Shown here: one piece after another, positions 1 to 12,800 of the stretch
Layout: each line of letters starts with the position of its first letter
Position numbering within the stretch: the first letter of the stretch is position 1
Assembly: GCF_905475395.1 (NCBI RefSeq)
Contig: NC_058339.1
Location: 47,811,172 to 47,875,171, forward strand
Length of the DNA stretch: 64,000 nt
Direction of reading: 5' to 3'
Source: Chrysoperla carnea
Taxonomy: Eukaryota; Arthropoda; Insecta; Neuroptera; Chrysopidae
Translations under genes and position numbers: made by a program
The notes under the pieces: generated by a model
What the model was told of the DNA's origin: nothing
The model's input: only the letters and a program-made list of their open reading frames with translations
Database searches by the model: none

Positions 1-2354
1 AACTATGGTTAGCGATATTACCATGTATAGGTTGGCCATAGATAAAATGTAATAGTGGGAACGAAGTATCTACAAGCGGGAAAAAAGACCTTACTCACAT
101 CCGAGCAAATAATTGGCAATTGAAACTTTTACTGGACTTGTAGATAAAAGGATGCCTAGCTGACAAACTTGTAGGGATGCCTACCTGACAAACTGATACT
201 TTTTGATGAATTTCAATCACATACTGTCAATGGTGCTTTTATCTAGCGTAAACTAAGAGTACAGGTGGGGATAATCTTGTACCATGGATCATAAATTAAT
301 AAAAAATAAATGCGTAGAAATGATAGTGCTGCAAGGAGAGGCTATTACCCATGTTATACTTCAAAAAATGGTTTTAAAAAATACATTAATGTTAATTTTG
401 ATCCTACGTAAGAAGGTACTACAGTCTCACCTATACAGTGTGGGTCATTTTAATCTACAATGGCTAATACATCGTTTTGTCGCTAGCCAATCAAAAAATA
501 ACTTAAACAAAAGTTGCACAGTTTGATGGAGAACATAATGTTCTGACATCAGATTGGACCTAATTCTTCGGGTTTTTCACAAACTATAAAGATTACAGGG
601 TGGTCCATTAAAATGGCACAACCTGTATATGTCGATGATCTAAAGTATTTTTTTACACCATATCATTTCTGGAAAATAAAAAAAAAGATCCGCAAAATTG
701 TCATTGGGATGCGAGCGCGTGGTAGAAAATGCAAATTTATTCCATAAATTATTTTAATAGTTTTTTTTCGCTCAATTATGTGTGAAATGTAACGAAACAA
801 CAAATTTTATGTTCATATATTTATCCATTTTCTTAATAACTACAATGATGTGACATTATTCGAGACCCACGCATTGCTGAAACTGCAAAGGAAGTAATAA
901 ATTTTTAAGCTTGGTTATTTTTATAACGATAATAAAAGGCTGTAATTTTTAAGTAATAAATATTTTTTCATTGAAGCATAGGTACAGCACCGTCATTAAG
1001 TTTTACCTCGAATTTGGTAATATTAGCGATTGGCCACTGGTCACTGAACCACTGCAAATTTTAGTCTTTGTGGGAATATGGCCTCTAATGACAATTGTAG
1101 AAAAAGCATAACTCGCAGATTTTGTGAATGGCTGATCGAAAATCATTCTTTAACAAATTGTTCTTTATCAAATAAACGTAATAAATTCGATTAATAGTTA
1201 GCCTGTAATAAGATCCATTGTTCATCCTACGATTAAGTGTCTGAATAATTACGTATTTAGTTCGACCTATTGATAGTCGCTGTACTTTCAAGAAATGACT
1301 GTAAATTTCATATCTGTTTCACCAAGCCTAAATAGGTATTGAAGTATGAAATGGACACTCAGGTGCAGGAACCTTAAAGGCGAACTAAGCGACTCGCTAG
1401 GTCGTCAAAATTTAGAAGGCTGCAAAATCAGGCCAAAATTTGGTTTTTATATTGGCCAATCAATGGAAAAATCCAAAGTAATAACCTCTTATCTTATGTT
1501 GGTACATTTTTGCTGTAATTTTCATAAATAGTAGCGAAAATATTACACCTGATTGCCTAGAGACATCATTTTTTATTATTAGAGAAGCGCTAGTATGTAT
1601 TCAGCCTCGGGTCCAAATTTTCTTAAGCCGGACCTGCCAGGCAAGTCAAGTCCCTTAGTACCCCATAATTTTAAGTTATAATCCAAAATCACTGGTCCAT
1701 TGTTAACATATTAAATGTAAAACTTTGCTCATTAAACTCGAGATACAAAACTAACACTAATTAATTGATATTGTATAAAAATCATGGTTCGATAATAAAT
1801 CCCACTAAACACGTGATAGATCGGTCTGGCATTGTAATCAATTTGCAGAAACAATGAATATACAACGCACTTATACGTAAGATTAGCGCGACCCCAAAAA
1901 ATGTATCATATATTAACAATGTGATATTATATTATTCATTAATAAAGTAATAAAAAAAATTTTGGTGAAAATGATAAAAACTTGTTAAACATACTGATAA
2001 AAAATAATAATAAATAGACATTTAATTATTATTATTATTATTTAGAATAATCACATCATACACAACCTTTGAACGGGATCTCTTAAACGGGATTCCAATT
2101 TGATAAGCGCATAATTGAAAATGAATTATCTATCATACGATTGATTTACATTTTTGTTTAACCTTCACGTGTTCTTCAAAAGTTAAAATAGCGAATGATG
2201 ATCATTTTGTTTATAATTTTTTTTTTATAAAAATTATTATATTTGCTTGTCATAATAAAATAAATTATGATAAAAATTTCCATAATAGTACTATCATAAT
2301 GAATTTATAATTTTCAATACGTTACGGGTGACGAAATTTTCTAGATATTAACAT

Positions 2355-2529
2355 GTTAGGTTAGGTTACATTGGCTGGCCACGAAGCACACACTTAGGCT
2401 ATAGAGCCCATTGTGATACCATATATGTGTTGGTTAATTAATTTTGTTGCGACGGCGGGGATCGAACCCGCTGCCCTAAGCATACCGCGGACGCAATTTA
2501 TTACGCCTTAACCAACTGATACAGAGGCC
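2355..2529 (-). repeat. tRNA-derived SINE
   Basis: Read on the minus strand, 2521-2504 gives a box A-like segment (tatcagttggttaaggcg) and 2469-2459 a box B (ggttcgatccc) flanked by a perfect 5-bp T-stem (gcggg/cccgc). The acceptor arms do not pair, so this is a SINE head and not a working tRNA gene. The downstream body (acacttaggctatagagccc, cattgtgatacc) continues to about 2355, where it ends in a short run of TAACC units. No clear target-site duplication was found. Confidence 0.7.
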
Positions 2530-2844
2530 ATATGCTTGTAAAAGAACTTTCTTCAAAAAAATAAATTTTCCGGTTGAATGTATAGCTTAGGAGATAATGC
2601 TCAATAGTGTAATTGCAAGTTTACATGTATACCTACTCAAGGTTTATAAATAAACTATAGAAAAAGAAAAAATGGTTATTTTTCGTATGTTAGCATTGGA
2701 AAAACTCCTATCACGTGGGAATGAATAGGAATAATACATACTTCAACATATAGGAATAACCCAATTGAAGTGATAAGGAAACATTATTCTACAGGCGGGC
2801 GCATGTGAGGTTATGCGCAGAGTTTCCTTCGTCTTGTATATAAA

Positions 2845-3500
2845 GGGTGTCTTTTTTAAGTTGGCATATGCTTGAAACTGGAAAAATAACTTTTATCGAT
2901 AAAATGCTTCAAGCAAAAAAAGGTAAGGGGTGTAGCCGCACATCTTACGCAGACATTAAATTTGACCTAGATTTTCAAAATCAATGAAAAGCTCACTCTA
3001 CTCCATAACTGATAATCGATAGATGAACACTTTAAATTAGAAAGTTGTTATTGACTAAAAGAGTAAGCAATATTTTTCCGCAAATCGTACAGTTTGGGCA
3101 AAAACGAAATGAAAAGTTCCTCCCAAAATTGTTTTTTCGTATCTAAATTGTTATTTCTTATAATTGTATCTGCGAAATCTAGACAGTCCTCGAAAAAAAT
3201 TTCCAATAAATCCAATAAAAGTGGTTTGTTTTTCTATAAAAACCATTTTTGTTCAAATTGAATGAACAAACACACAAAAAGCTATTAGCTTTACAAAAAA
3301 ATGTTTCAAACAAAAAATTTTTATGTATTTATAAACAAAAACTTTCTAATTAAAAGAGTTAATCTAATGTTTGCCACTATGCCACCTATGAATCAGAGTG
3401 AGATTTTAATTGAACCTGAAAACTAAGATCGAATTCGATGTCGGTATAAGATGTGTGTAATTTATCAAGTTTCAAGCACATGTCAAAATAAAGAAGTCTA
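2845..3500. repeat. Long imperfect inverted-repeat (foldback) element
   Basis: The left arm (about 2845-3060: gggtgtcttttttaag, gcatatgcttgaaactgg, ttaaattagaaagtt) reappears reverse-complemented in the right arm (about 3335-3500: aactttctaattaaaag, agtttcaagcacatgtcaaa, aaagaagtc). The arms are about 170-210 bp with many mismatches and a spacer of roughly 270 bp. No coding capacity was seen. Confidence 0.6.
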
Positions 3501-4336
3501 GTAGTTTAAATAGCGGCCCAACTTTAACAGTCGGGGTCCATTATTGGGAAGATGTGAGCCAGTCTAGATTTTAATGGGGACCAACTGTTTATTTCATCAA
3601 ATTATTTAGGACAAAACTTTGAGGCGAATGAAAAAACATACGCAATATATAGTAATTTGGCACTATAAACAAAAAACGAAGCATAAAATTTTGTTAATAC
3701 AGTCGCATGTACTTTAAAAATAGTGCCGTTTAGAAAAAATAACAAAAAATAATTTCTTCTAATTTTTAAAATCTAAAGTCTTATATAATTTTTTTTTTTC
3801 TATTTTTGAATTGCTATGTTGTTATTATTATAAATAACACATTTGAGTAAATATTTTTCTCAAATTGTTTATAAAATAGAAAATTGAAAATATATAAAAA
3901 TGTAATTAATATTTTATCACTTTGTCATAAAATTTATAAATATTTATTAATTTTTTTAACAAAATTTTTTAATTAAAAAAAAACAAATAACAATTTTTTT
4001 TTTAAATTCAAGTAGACATTATGTCAGATATAAGAATTTCCTGAACTTAATGAAACTTAAAAGAGATATGTAATAATATTGCCAACCTAATTAATTACTT
4101 GAAAATGTAATCTAAGTTCATTTAAAGTTCATAGTAAACTTTGTACTTAGTTAATTGCTTTTTCGTAGAATTTACAATAATGAATCTTATTTATTTTGGG
4201 CGTACTTGCATATTTTATCATAAGTTCATATTTTATCAAGCATATTTTATCTTCACTTGGCTTTTCTATTTTTGAAAATGCATTTGACGTAAATCTTATG
4301 TAATTATTGACTTTCTTCATATTTCATATAAAGGTA

Positions 4337-4567
4337 TAATAATGAAGTTTAACATCCGTTTCTCTGATATATACGCCTTATAAAATTTTGATGTGGGTGA
4401 ATTCGGTTACTTCGTTCTTATCCAAGCGACGACAATGTAATAAATTCTGCACCCCCATTAATTATAATTGTTCACACTGCCGTTGCCTGCACTCGAACCC
4501 GCAATCTCCCAGTCAGTAGCCAAACGGTCAAAGACTAACGCCTTAGACCGCTCGACTACTGAGCCGG
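4337..4567 (-). repeat. tRNA-derived SINE with perfect 15-bp target-site duplication
   Basis: Minus-strand box A (ctcagtagtcgagcgg, 4564-4549) and box B (gggttcgagtgc, 4500-4489) mark a tRNA-like head, closest in layout to a Ser/Leu-type tRNA. The T-stem has lost pairing, so it is not a functional tRNA. The element is flanked exactly by TTTCATATAAAGGTA at 4322-4336 and 4568-4582. A 15-bp duplication is typical of LINE-driven retrotransposition and fixes the element at 231 bp. Confidence 0.85.
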
Positions 4568-6234
4568 TTTCATATAAAGGTACTTTTAAGTGATGGTACA
4601 CAACAAGTACAGATTTTGAGCTCAGCAATTCTAGCAACTCACAACTTACAGTTACTAAATAACTTTCAAAGTTGTACAAATTCTGAAATTTTTGAAGTCA
4701 GAGTTAAGTAATTTCTCTATTGCTTGTGCTATGAATAGTTGAAAATGATTTTAATGTGACAAGAAACGTAAGAGCAGATAAAAAAAGGATCCTGTGGATA
4801 TCACAAATAACTTCTGAAGCGAATGTGGTGAAAAAGAAACGATATAACTACTGCTGTGGTGGTACCGTCACAAGAAAACCGACATTCTAAAATCTTTAAG
4901 CAAAGTTTTCTAAATTATCTGGGAGAGACTTTTAAAATGACGTCAAGAGGGAAATCAACATTCCTAAAAAACAATTTTATTAAGCGTTCGCAGGACATGA
5001 ATAAATACCCATTAAAACATTAAAACACCTGTAATGTTATGGACTATCTAGTGATATCCTGATTAGAATTCGGGTTACATTGTTGGGACAGAGCAATTAA
5101 CGACGAAATCGCAACCTTTTATAATATGTCAACTTTCTGGCATACACGACTTATTTTCTGGTGCATTCTTTGTTCCTGAATAAAATGAGTAGTATTTTTG
5201 TTTAGGAATGCAATATTTGATAATAAAAAAATTTTCTGTGACAAGTGTAAAAAATGTCGTAATTTAATTTTTTTTTTTTAAATTTTGTTAAGACATTTTT
5301 TTTTAATTTTTATAAAATTTATTTTGCACCTTTTTTATTTAAATCCTTTTCATTTCTTATCTAAAAAAAATTGTTTCGCTTTAAAAGTTAAAGGAAATTT
5401 TACGATAATCAGACTATACGAGTTATATGAAAGTTAAAAATTTTAAGAAAATTAATATTATAATTCATTCATGACGTCATTTACCATGATCATTAATTGC
5501 GTCAACGCAATTTCTAATATATTGCACCCAGAGACTGTTTAAAGTGTTTTTTATAAGTAGGAAATAGAATATTGATTTTATTACTTCAAATTAATATGTA
5601 ATTTAATTTACATACTGGTTTAAAATACTTTTTTAAATATAATACAGTTCAAGTATTTTATAATACAATTACATTCCTTTGTGATAAAAATGATAAGATA
5701 CAAACAATAAGGTAGGTAGTAATCACGCCATTAAGTAAAAGATATACATATATGTATTGTAAAAGCAACTGACTTTCTAACTGAATAAGCTTTTATTGTA
5801 GACATTTTTTTCTCCCTGTATCCGCTCTTAATTAGCTTAGTACAGTGCCGTATTAAATTTAAAAAAATTTTTGCCAAGGAATCTCAGGTAGATTTATGAG
5901 GTTTTAAAAAAAAAGGACAAATAAGCGAAAGAATTTGTCAAATTTTTGTTGATTTAAGTTTTAATAATACAGTAATCGTGGTACATCAATTTTAGAGTTA
6001 AATCGAAGGTCAGGAAAATTTTCATGATGCCAGGATAAGTCTAGTTAATTTTTCCCCTTTACATTTCAAAATAAGCCAAGGGCCAAAAGAACTTAAGCCA
6101 AGAACTATTTGACAGTCATTTCAGAACGGTTGAAAATTATTTTTATTAAATACTCGTACTTGAGCAATTTTTTATTATTTGTTGTAATAGCGGCATTAAT
6201 AATAGACACTATCAAAATTTAAGCTGTCTGACTA

Positions 6235-6350
6235 TTGCTGTTTATGTGATACATCCCGGTGACAGACGGACAAAGAGACGGGTCGCATAGTCTTACTAAT
6301 AGAGTCCCGTTGGTTACCCTCTTTGGGTACGGAACCTTAAAAACTACGCA
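6235..6350 (+). repeat. Dispersed repeat tail (ttgggtacggaacc type)
   Basis: The segment acagacggacaaagagacgg ... tcttactaatagagtcccg ... ctttgggtacggaacc resembles the 3' portion of a repeat common in insect genomes. Short related pieces starting ggttccgta occur near 16305 and 43879. Family assignment is not attempted. Confidence 0.5.
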
Positions 6351-7785
6351 TGGCACTAAATCTAATAGAGTTGATCCCCATCTAGAATTTTAGTGATACT
6401 CCTTCCTGGAATTTTGGATTTTTTTGGAAGATATTTTTGATTGTTACTTATTTAATAATAGCAAATTAACCTTCTGACGTTGGAATAACTGAAAATTCTA
6501 ATAGCGAGTTTGTCAAATCAAATTCTTCTTGACCATCATTCAAAAGTTAGTTACTCCGTCATGAGAAATTCATTAAATACTATATTTTATTTGCGTGTTC
6601 ATTAATTTATCTATTTACATTTAACTATATTGAGACCTTGCATGACCTTTGTAAAAAGTTTATACATATGCAATGCTGGAAAAATTACTTTTAATATTGA
6701 TGCACATGGCTGATAATATAAATTTCTTTTATTTGGAGAAATGTCATTTTACAAAACATTAACAGTGGCATTTGAGTTTTGAAATAATTCTAAAATTTTA
6801 CATGTGTATCAAGATTAAGGAAAAACTTTTTCATTTATGTAAAAATTTTTACACAATTTTTGCAAAAAATTTATCGTAAATAAAACAGATGGTAATAAGA
6901 AGATTGTGACAGCAAAAAAAAGGAATAAAAAAATTATTAATTTTTAAATTCAGGTAAAAAAGAGGAAATTTTTGTTAATGGCAGTATAGCTGCTATAGCA
7001 GTTGCTGAAGCCAAGTTTTTAAAGCATTATCCAGCTATTTAAAAAAATAGAAATAGTACAATGATTGATTATTGACGTAGAGAGTTACGACACCACACGG
7101 ATTCTTATTAAAAAACTGGAAATTTTGAAACTCAGTAAAGTTGTAGAAAATCAATTAAACAATAATTTGTAACAATATAAATTAACGAAGTGTCTAGTCA
7201 TCTGGTTATCCGATAATCGGGCGAATAATTTTTTTTTATTGCAGATTTAAAGCGAGTTGCGAAGGTTATTCTTATTTTGATCATCTGGAAAGTTGATGGT
7301 ATCTATAGACCAATTGAGTGACAAACACAAGAACAGCTTTTTATTAATTAGATTCATGAAGTACTATATATTTTAAAAAATAGAATGAGAAATTTGTATT
7401 TTTATGGACCCTAAAAACTTCTAAGCATGCTTATAAAAAAATTGTAGTTAATCTAACTAAATAACTATTAGTTACCTACATTTAAATATAAATAAGCTTA
7501 GATACTTTTTTTAATGCTTTACAATTATTCAGGCATGGGAAATAAATTTGTAAAACATGATTAAAAGATTATAAAAATTAATAATTTATTATTATTCAAA
7601 CCTTGAAACGTTGATAGTAAAGTCGCTAAAGTACATTTAAAAGAATTCTTTTAAACCTTAAAACTTTTAACCTTAAGGTTAAAAAAGTTTTTCCATTTTT
7701 ATTTGCAGTATAATCCTGCCGTGTCTCAATATTTCGAGGTTTTACACAATTATAGTTATATCATTTATGTAATATTTTATGTAAT

Positions 7786-8110
7786 CCCTATATATTATAA
7801 ATGTGAAAGTAAGGATGTTTGTTTGTTTGTTACCCTTTCACGCAAAAACTAGCGAATGGATTTGAATAAATCTGTACAGCAATATAGCTTATACATCAGA
7901 ATAACACAAGAGCTGACTAAAGTCCCATAGGAAGGGGGAGGTTGCAGTAAGGCTAATTTCTTTAGGATAAATTTAACAGAAAAGGGCGCTGAAAAATAAT
8001 TGACTCTCGAAATGGGCGGTAGACGAAATAAGTTCGAAAATCGAAGGTTGAATTTCGGTTTTATTACCCAGTCTTCGGTATTTCGTCTAAATCAATCAGG
8101 ATATAACAAC
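7786..8110 (+). mobile_element. Possible non-autonomous Helitron 5' part
   Basis: Starts tccctatatattataaatg and continues gtgaaagtaagg, a (TTTG)n stretch at about 7817-7831 and ccctttcacgcaaaaactag. This resembles a widespread insect non-autonomous element, which I associate with Helitrons. The 3' end is not visible next to it. Internal gacgaaat/atttcgtc copies form a small inverted repeat at about 8020-8090. Confidence 0.35.
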
Positions 8111-9887
8111 ATTATATCATCAAAGTTGAAAATTTTATCAAAACATTACAACCCTTAATGTACCCTGCTTTTATTTCCTTAAATTTTTGAGCAACCGGAT
8201 AAACATTGCATTTTGTAGTAAGTACCTACTAAAATAAAAACAGTATTATTTCCGTGTTTTGATAACATTGAACAACTCACTGACAAGTGTAATAATTTTA
8301 TAATCGTGTAAATAAAATGTTTAAAACTTTATACACTACACAATAATATTTAACATATTATCAAAAATGTGTTGTAATATTATTTAAATTAATTATATTA
8401 TTAATAATAATAACTACATTTATTATCATTAATTAGTTCATTATAATAATTCTATTTCCTTTAATATTATAATTTATTTTTAAATGCTAAGTTTTTGAAT
8501 TTTTTATAATCAATTTTTACTTACTAATATTGTTGACATAAATAAATCATATATCGTAATGCCCAGCGTTACCAGACGTCTAGAGTTACCGTATTTTGTA
8601 TAGTAAAGGACATGTTCGTATTTTTGAAGATTGTCTGTGTCGCAAAGTGTTAAGTATATTTCATGAATTGATTCAAAAATTTAAAAACGTTAAGAAGTTG
8701 AAAAAATTACATGAAGTGGCGATTAATTGAATAATTCTGTCCAATTCTCGTTTTTCGCAACAAATTGAGCTACGCCTAACTTTTAATAAAATAACAATAG
8801 AACTATTAAGAATGGTTTCAATAAATATAATATATCCTGAATATTTCAGTAAAAACCTCCATTTAACACCTATTTCGACTGTTAGACTATAACGTCTACA
8901 AAAATAATTAAAAAATTTTTTATTCGTTTCATACAAAAGTATTTTAAGGAACCCATTTACCTTGGTAGAAATAGATAAGTATAACATCCACATAAATTTG
9001 ACAATTTGATCGTACTTTGCCACTAAAAAGTCCAGTCAATCATTTTAGTAATTAAAGTTGTAGGTCCAGTTTTAACGCACTAAGATCAGGGAAAAAATTC
9101 AGGACAGACTCAGGACAGAAAAATTCAGACAGAACGTAAATTTACTCCAGATCTCACCAGTTTTCCAACAGTTGAGTCGGAAGCACAATAATATGAGAGT
9201 ATATCTAATCTCTTTAATGTAGCATGGTAATTGCATGCAACCAAGAGTTCGGGTTTTACATACTATAACCAATCGTTAAAATGATCGATAATGTGAATAC
9301 ACCTTAACAAATCTTTCAAGATTACAGTAAGTTTTATAATGTAAGAACAATAAAAACTATTATTTTATTAGCTTTATTTTTTATCTTTACCATATGCTGA
9401 AGGGCAAATGGTAAGCTCACTTATATTTCAAACTCTTTGTGTTAACCCGTATCTGGTATTTCCTTACATTTAACTATATCAATCCGAAAATATTTCTAAT
9501 AAATAGACTTAGATCAACTTTCTACATAAAGTCAGATCAAAAATTTTCGGAAATAATAAAAAAAAGAGTGCTCTTTATTAACAAAAAAATTTAAGTTATT
9601 TAGAAAGTTACTATCAAAATAGTTAATTTAAAATTACGTGTACTCAAAATTAAATTCAAACAAAATAATGAAATCGAGTTTAAATATATTTTGTGGCGAT
9701 AAAAATTGAAAGTATTCAGAAATAGCAATGCTTCTTATAATTATTCAAATGTTATTACTTATTAATGCTAATATTTTGCAAAGTATATTTTATGTATAAC
9801 AATGACGTAATTTTATTTAAAATCATAACTATTAAATAATTAAGTATTTTAAAAATTTAAATTAAAAAAATTAGTTCAAGTACTTAC

Positions 9888-12800
9888 GACTATTGAATGA
9901 ATTGCACCAATACGCGCACATGCAAGCATTGCAATTGGCAATTCCAATATCATCGGCATATAAATTGCAACTCGATCTCCTTTCGACACACCTTTGCTAC
10001 GTAAAACATTCGCAAATTTACAAACTTCTTCCAGTAATTTCTTATATGTGATGCGACTGTAATCATCAGGATGATTTCCTTCCCTGAAAATAAGCAAGAA
10101 AAATATTTTATTTAATGTCTAGTTTTACCAGTACTGGTATATCAAGGGTCGCCAATAAGGAATATTCATGAAATTTAAATTTGGTCAAATATTTTTTTTC
10201 TGTAACTTTATTGGCTTTTTTGAACTAAACCATTATTTTAAGTACAAATTCAGTGAGAGGAATTCAAATTTCTAAAACGGACGTGACGTCCTAGTATGTG
10301 GCTTGTAAGACTTGTTGGCGTACTGTATGGTATTAATTAAGATAATATTGGTTTTGTGACCTTTTTTATTTTTCATTTTTTATAGCACGAGAATTCCTCA
10401 CTAGGATGTTTCTCGAATATCTCGATAAATTTTTAATAAAACATGTTATGTTCCTATTTTTGCTTTAGTACAAATTAAACTGATAGAGGAGATCAATTAA
10501 GTCAAATGGTAAATTTATTAAAACTATAAATTGCACTTATTAATTAACAATTCAACAACAAACAAATAAATTAAACAAACTATGCTCAGCTGGTCTATAT
10601 AAAAAGAAAAGAGTAGGACAGTTCTTAACTGTTTCAAAATCCAGTAACCCGCAAAATTATCGAAAAGAAATCAAAATTTCAATTCAAAATTTTTATTTCT
10701 TGCAAAATAAACTTATATCAGCAATATAAGAATCATCTAATAGGCATCATCTAATAGGCGATTTCTTATTTTACTGACACTGTTTCGCGATAACGAAAAA
10801 ACTCTCTCATTCTCCGTCGATGTTGGCTTAATAGCCATTACAGTTTTTTACATTTTTTTCAAGAGCAAGCGTTCGTTGCCCAGTATACTCAAATAACTAA
10901 CATTTTTTTTAAATTAAATTTCTATTATTCGAATGTGATTTTGTCTGTTTCGAGTTGACATGAGTGCGGCGGAGTGACAGCGATGCGATACTAGGACTCG
11001 TCACGAATTACATGCGTGTTATTTTTTTAGTTACTTAGCGCACGGAATTGATTTCACTAGTTCTCGAGGCGTTGAGTTTTTTCCCGTCTCGGTTAAAGGC
11101 AAATTTCTCGAGAATTCTCATCTCGATAATTATGACATATTTTATGAATACTCCCTATGAAAAACACAAACTAGGCAACAGAAAATCTTTCAGGAAAAAC
11201 GGATTTTGAAAAAATATTCCTATTATAAATGAATGAAAATTCAATGATGTAATTTCTTTAGACTTTGTCATACATTTTTCATAACATTTTATTACAATAC
11301 AAATAAATAGCAGTGATGATATAGGTACTTTGAAAATTAAATATTTAACATAAATATGAAATTATCAATAAAAAAAATTAATAACAGCAATTTCTTTTAA
11401 TTGTCAATATTAGATAAAATACGATATCGTCAATACGCACAAAAACGCATTATGTCAGATATATTACGCAATTGAAATTTCAGCTTAGTAAAGGAAACTG
11501 ATGTAAATATGAACGGTGGATAAATAACTTACACCACTTTGTATGTTGCGATAAGACACAATTTGCATTATGAGTACATTAACCTATTTAGTAAAACTGA
11601 GAAAGAAGAGATATCGTATATTAACCAAGATAAGAAATATCGAGCTAAAATTTTCAAGCGAAAAAATTAACAACTTTTGTTTGAAACATTTTTTCCATAA
11701 ATATAATTGTTTTCCGTGAAGGAGCTTATTAGTGTAAAATTTTGGAGTCATTGTCTCCAAAACTGGAAAAGAAAATTGAAACTTCTCCAAAACTATTAAA
11801 GAGTTGAAATTTTGTAGGTAGCTTCTAATCAGTAAAAGATTTTCCAAAAAAAATCTGATATTCGACATTGTCTATACAGAGTATTTTAATAATTAATTCA
11901 CTCAATTGTTTATTTTAACTTATTTGATAAGATTTTACACCAAAAACAACTTATTATTATAGAAATATTTTAATATTGAGATTTTTGGAACATCATATAT
12001 GTTAAGATTTATTTTTAAATCAGAAATCTAGATAATTAAAAAAGAGACATTATAATTTTAATTATAAATAATTGATTCATATATAAAAAATTTATATGAT
12101 AATGATAGGTACTAATGCTTAAAATATACTTTGATTGTAAGAAATCAATTAACTTTTCAATACCATTTAATAAATTATTAATCCTACTTGAATTAAGATG
12201 TCAATCGTAACATTATTATAAATTTGTCAATTAAAATTTATTTTAATTATTAATGATCTTTATTGATTACAAATAATTCTCACCGTTTGTTATTAGGCTA
12301 GGCGTTGAGGGAAATACAGACATTTTTTTTAAATAATTCTATTTTTAAAACTTATATGTCTGTAAACCAATTAGGAAATCGATTTTCACTCATCACATGA
12401 TATTACCGAATTTAAGCCGACAGCTATTTCGTCTTTCATTGATAGTAAGAGAATTTGATAGCAGAGAATGAATGGTAAAAGTTCTTTTGAACATATTGGT
12501 GGAAGCGGTGAGAAGTTATATTACAAGGTTTATGTACCTACATTTACTGAATAATAAATTCATACTTGGAACATAAGGTAATGCTTTACGTTGGACTTAT
12601 TCCAAACGGAAGAACGGAGTGTCCGTACATACTTTTTCGAGAATACATTTTAAAACGATAGGTACTTCAGTAAAATCAGTATTTTACGAAGCCACATTTA
12701 CCAAATAAAACATTCTGCGAACAATGTGTATATGACCTAAAGAAAATTAATGAAGATAAAGAGATCATATTCTTAAACGTTAACATTTGCGAATATCTTT

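Larger units (their letters stand above)
1..9887 (-). other. Intron 2 of acetyl-CoA synthetase (incomplete)
   Basis: No coding exon is visible on either strand here. The short open frames lack family signatures and fit chance. The stretch holds AT-rich low-complexity DNA, a 25-bp tandem duplication near 151-200 (ggatgcctagctgacaaact type unit), two tRNA-derived SINEs, an inverted-repeat element near 2845-3500, a copy of a dispersed repeat ending in ttgggtacggaacc near 6250-6345, a 34-bp perfect-looking palindrome centred on aaccttaaggtt near 7674, and a Helitron-like start near 7786. Confidence 0.7.

Noticed and set aside
590-640. Mariner-type terminus (ttacagggtggtccatt)
   Set aside because: A single short similarity; no partner terminus or target duplication could be located.
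4458-4568. A tRNA gene on the minus strand
   Set aside because: Boxes A and B are present, but the T-stem and acceptor do not pair and the unit has a SINE body with a 15-bp target duplication.
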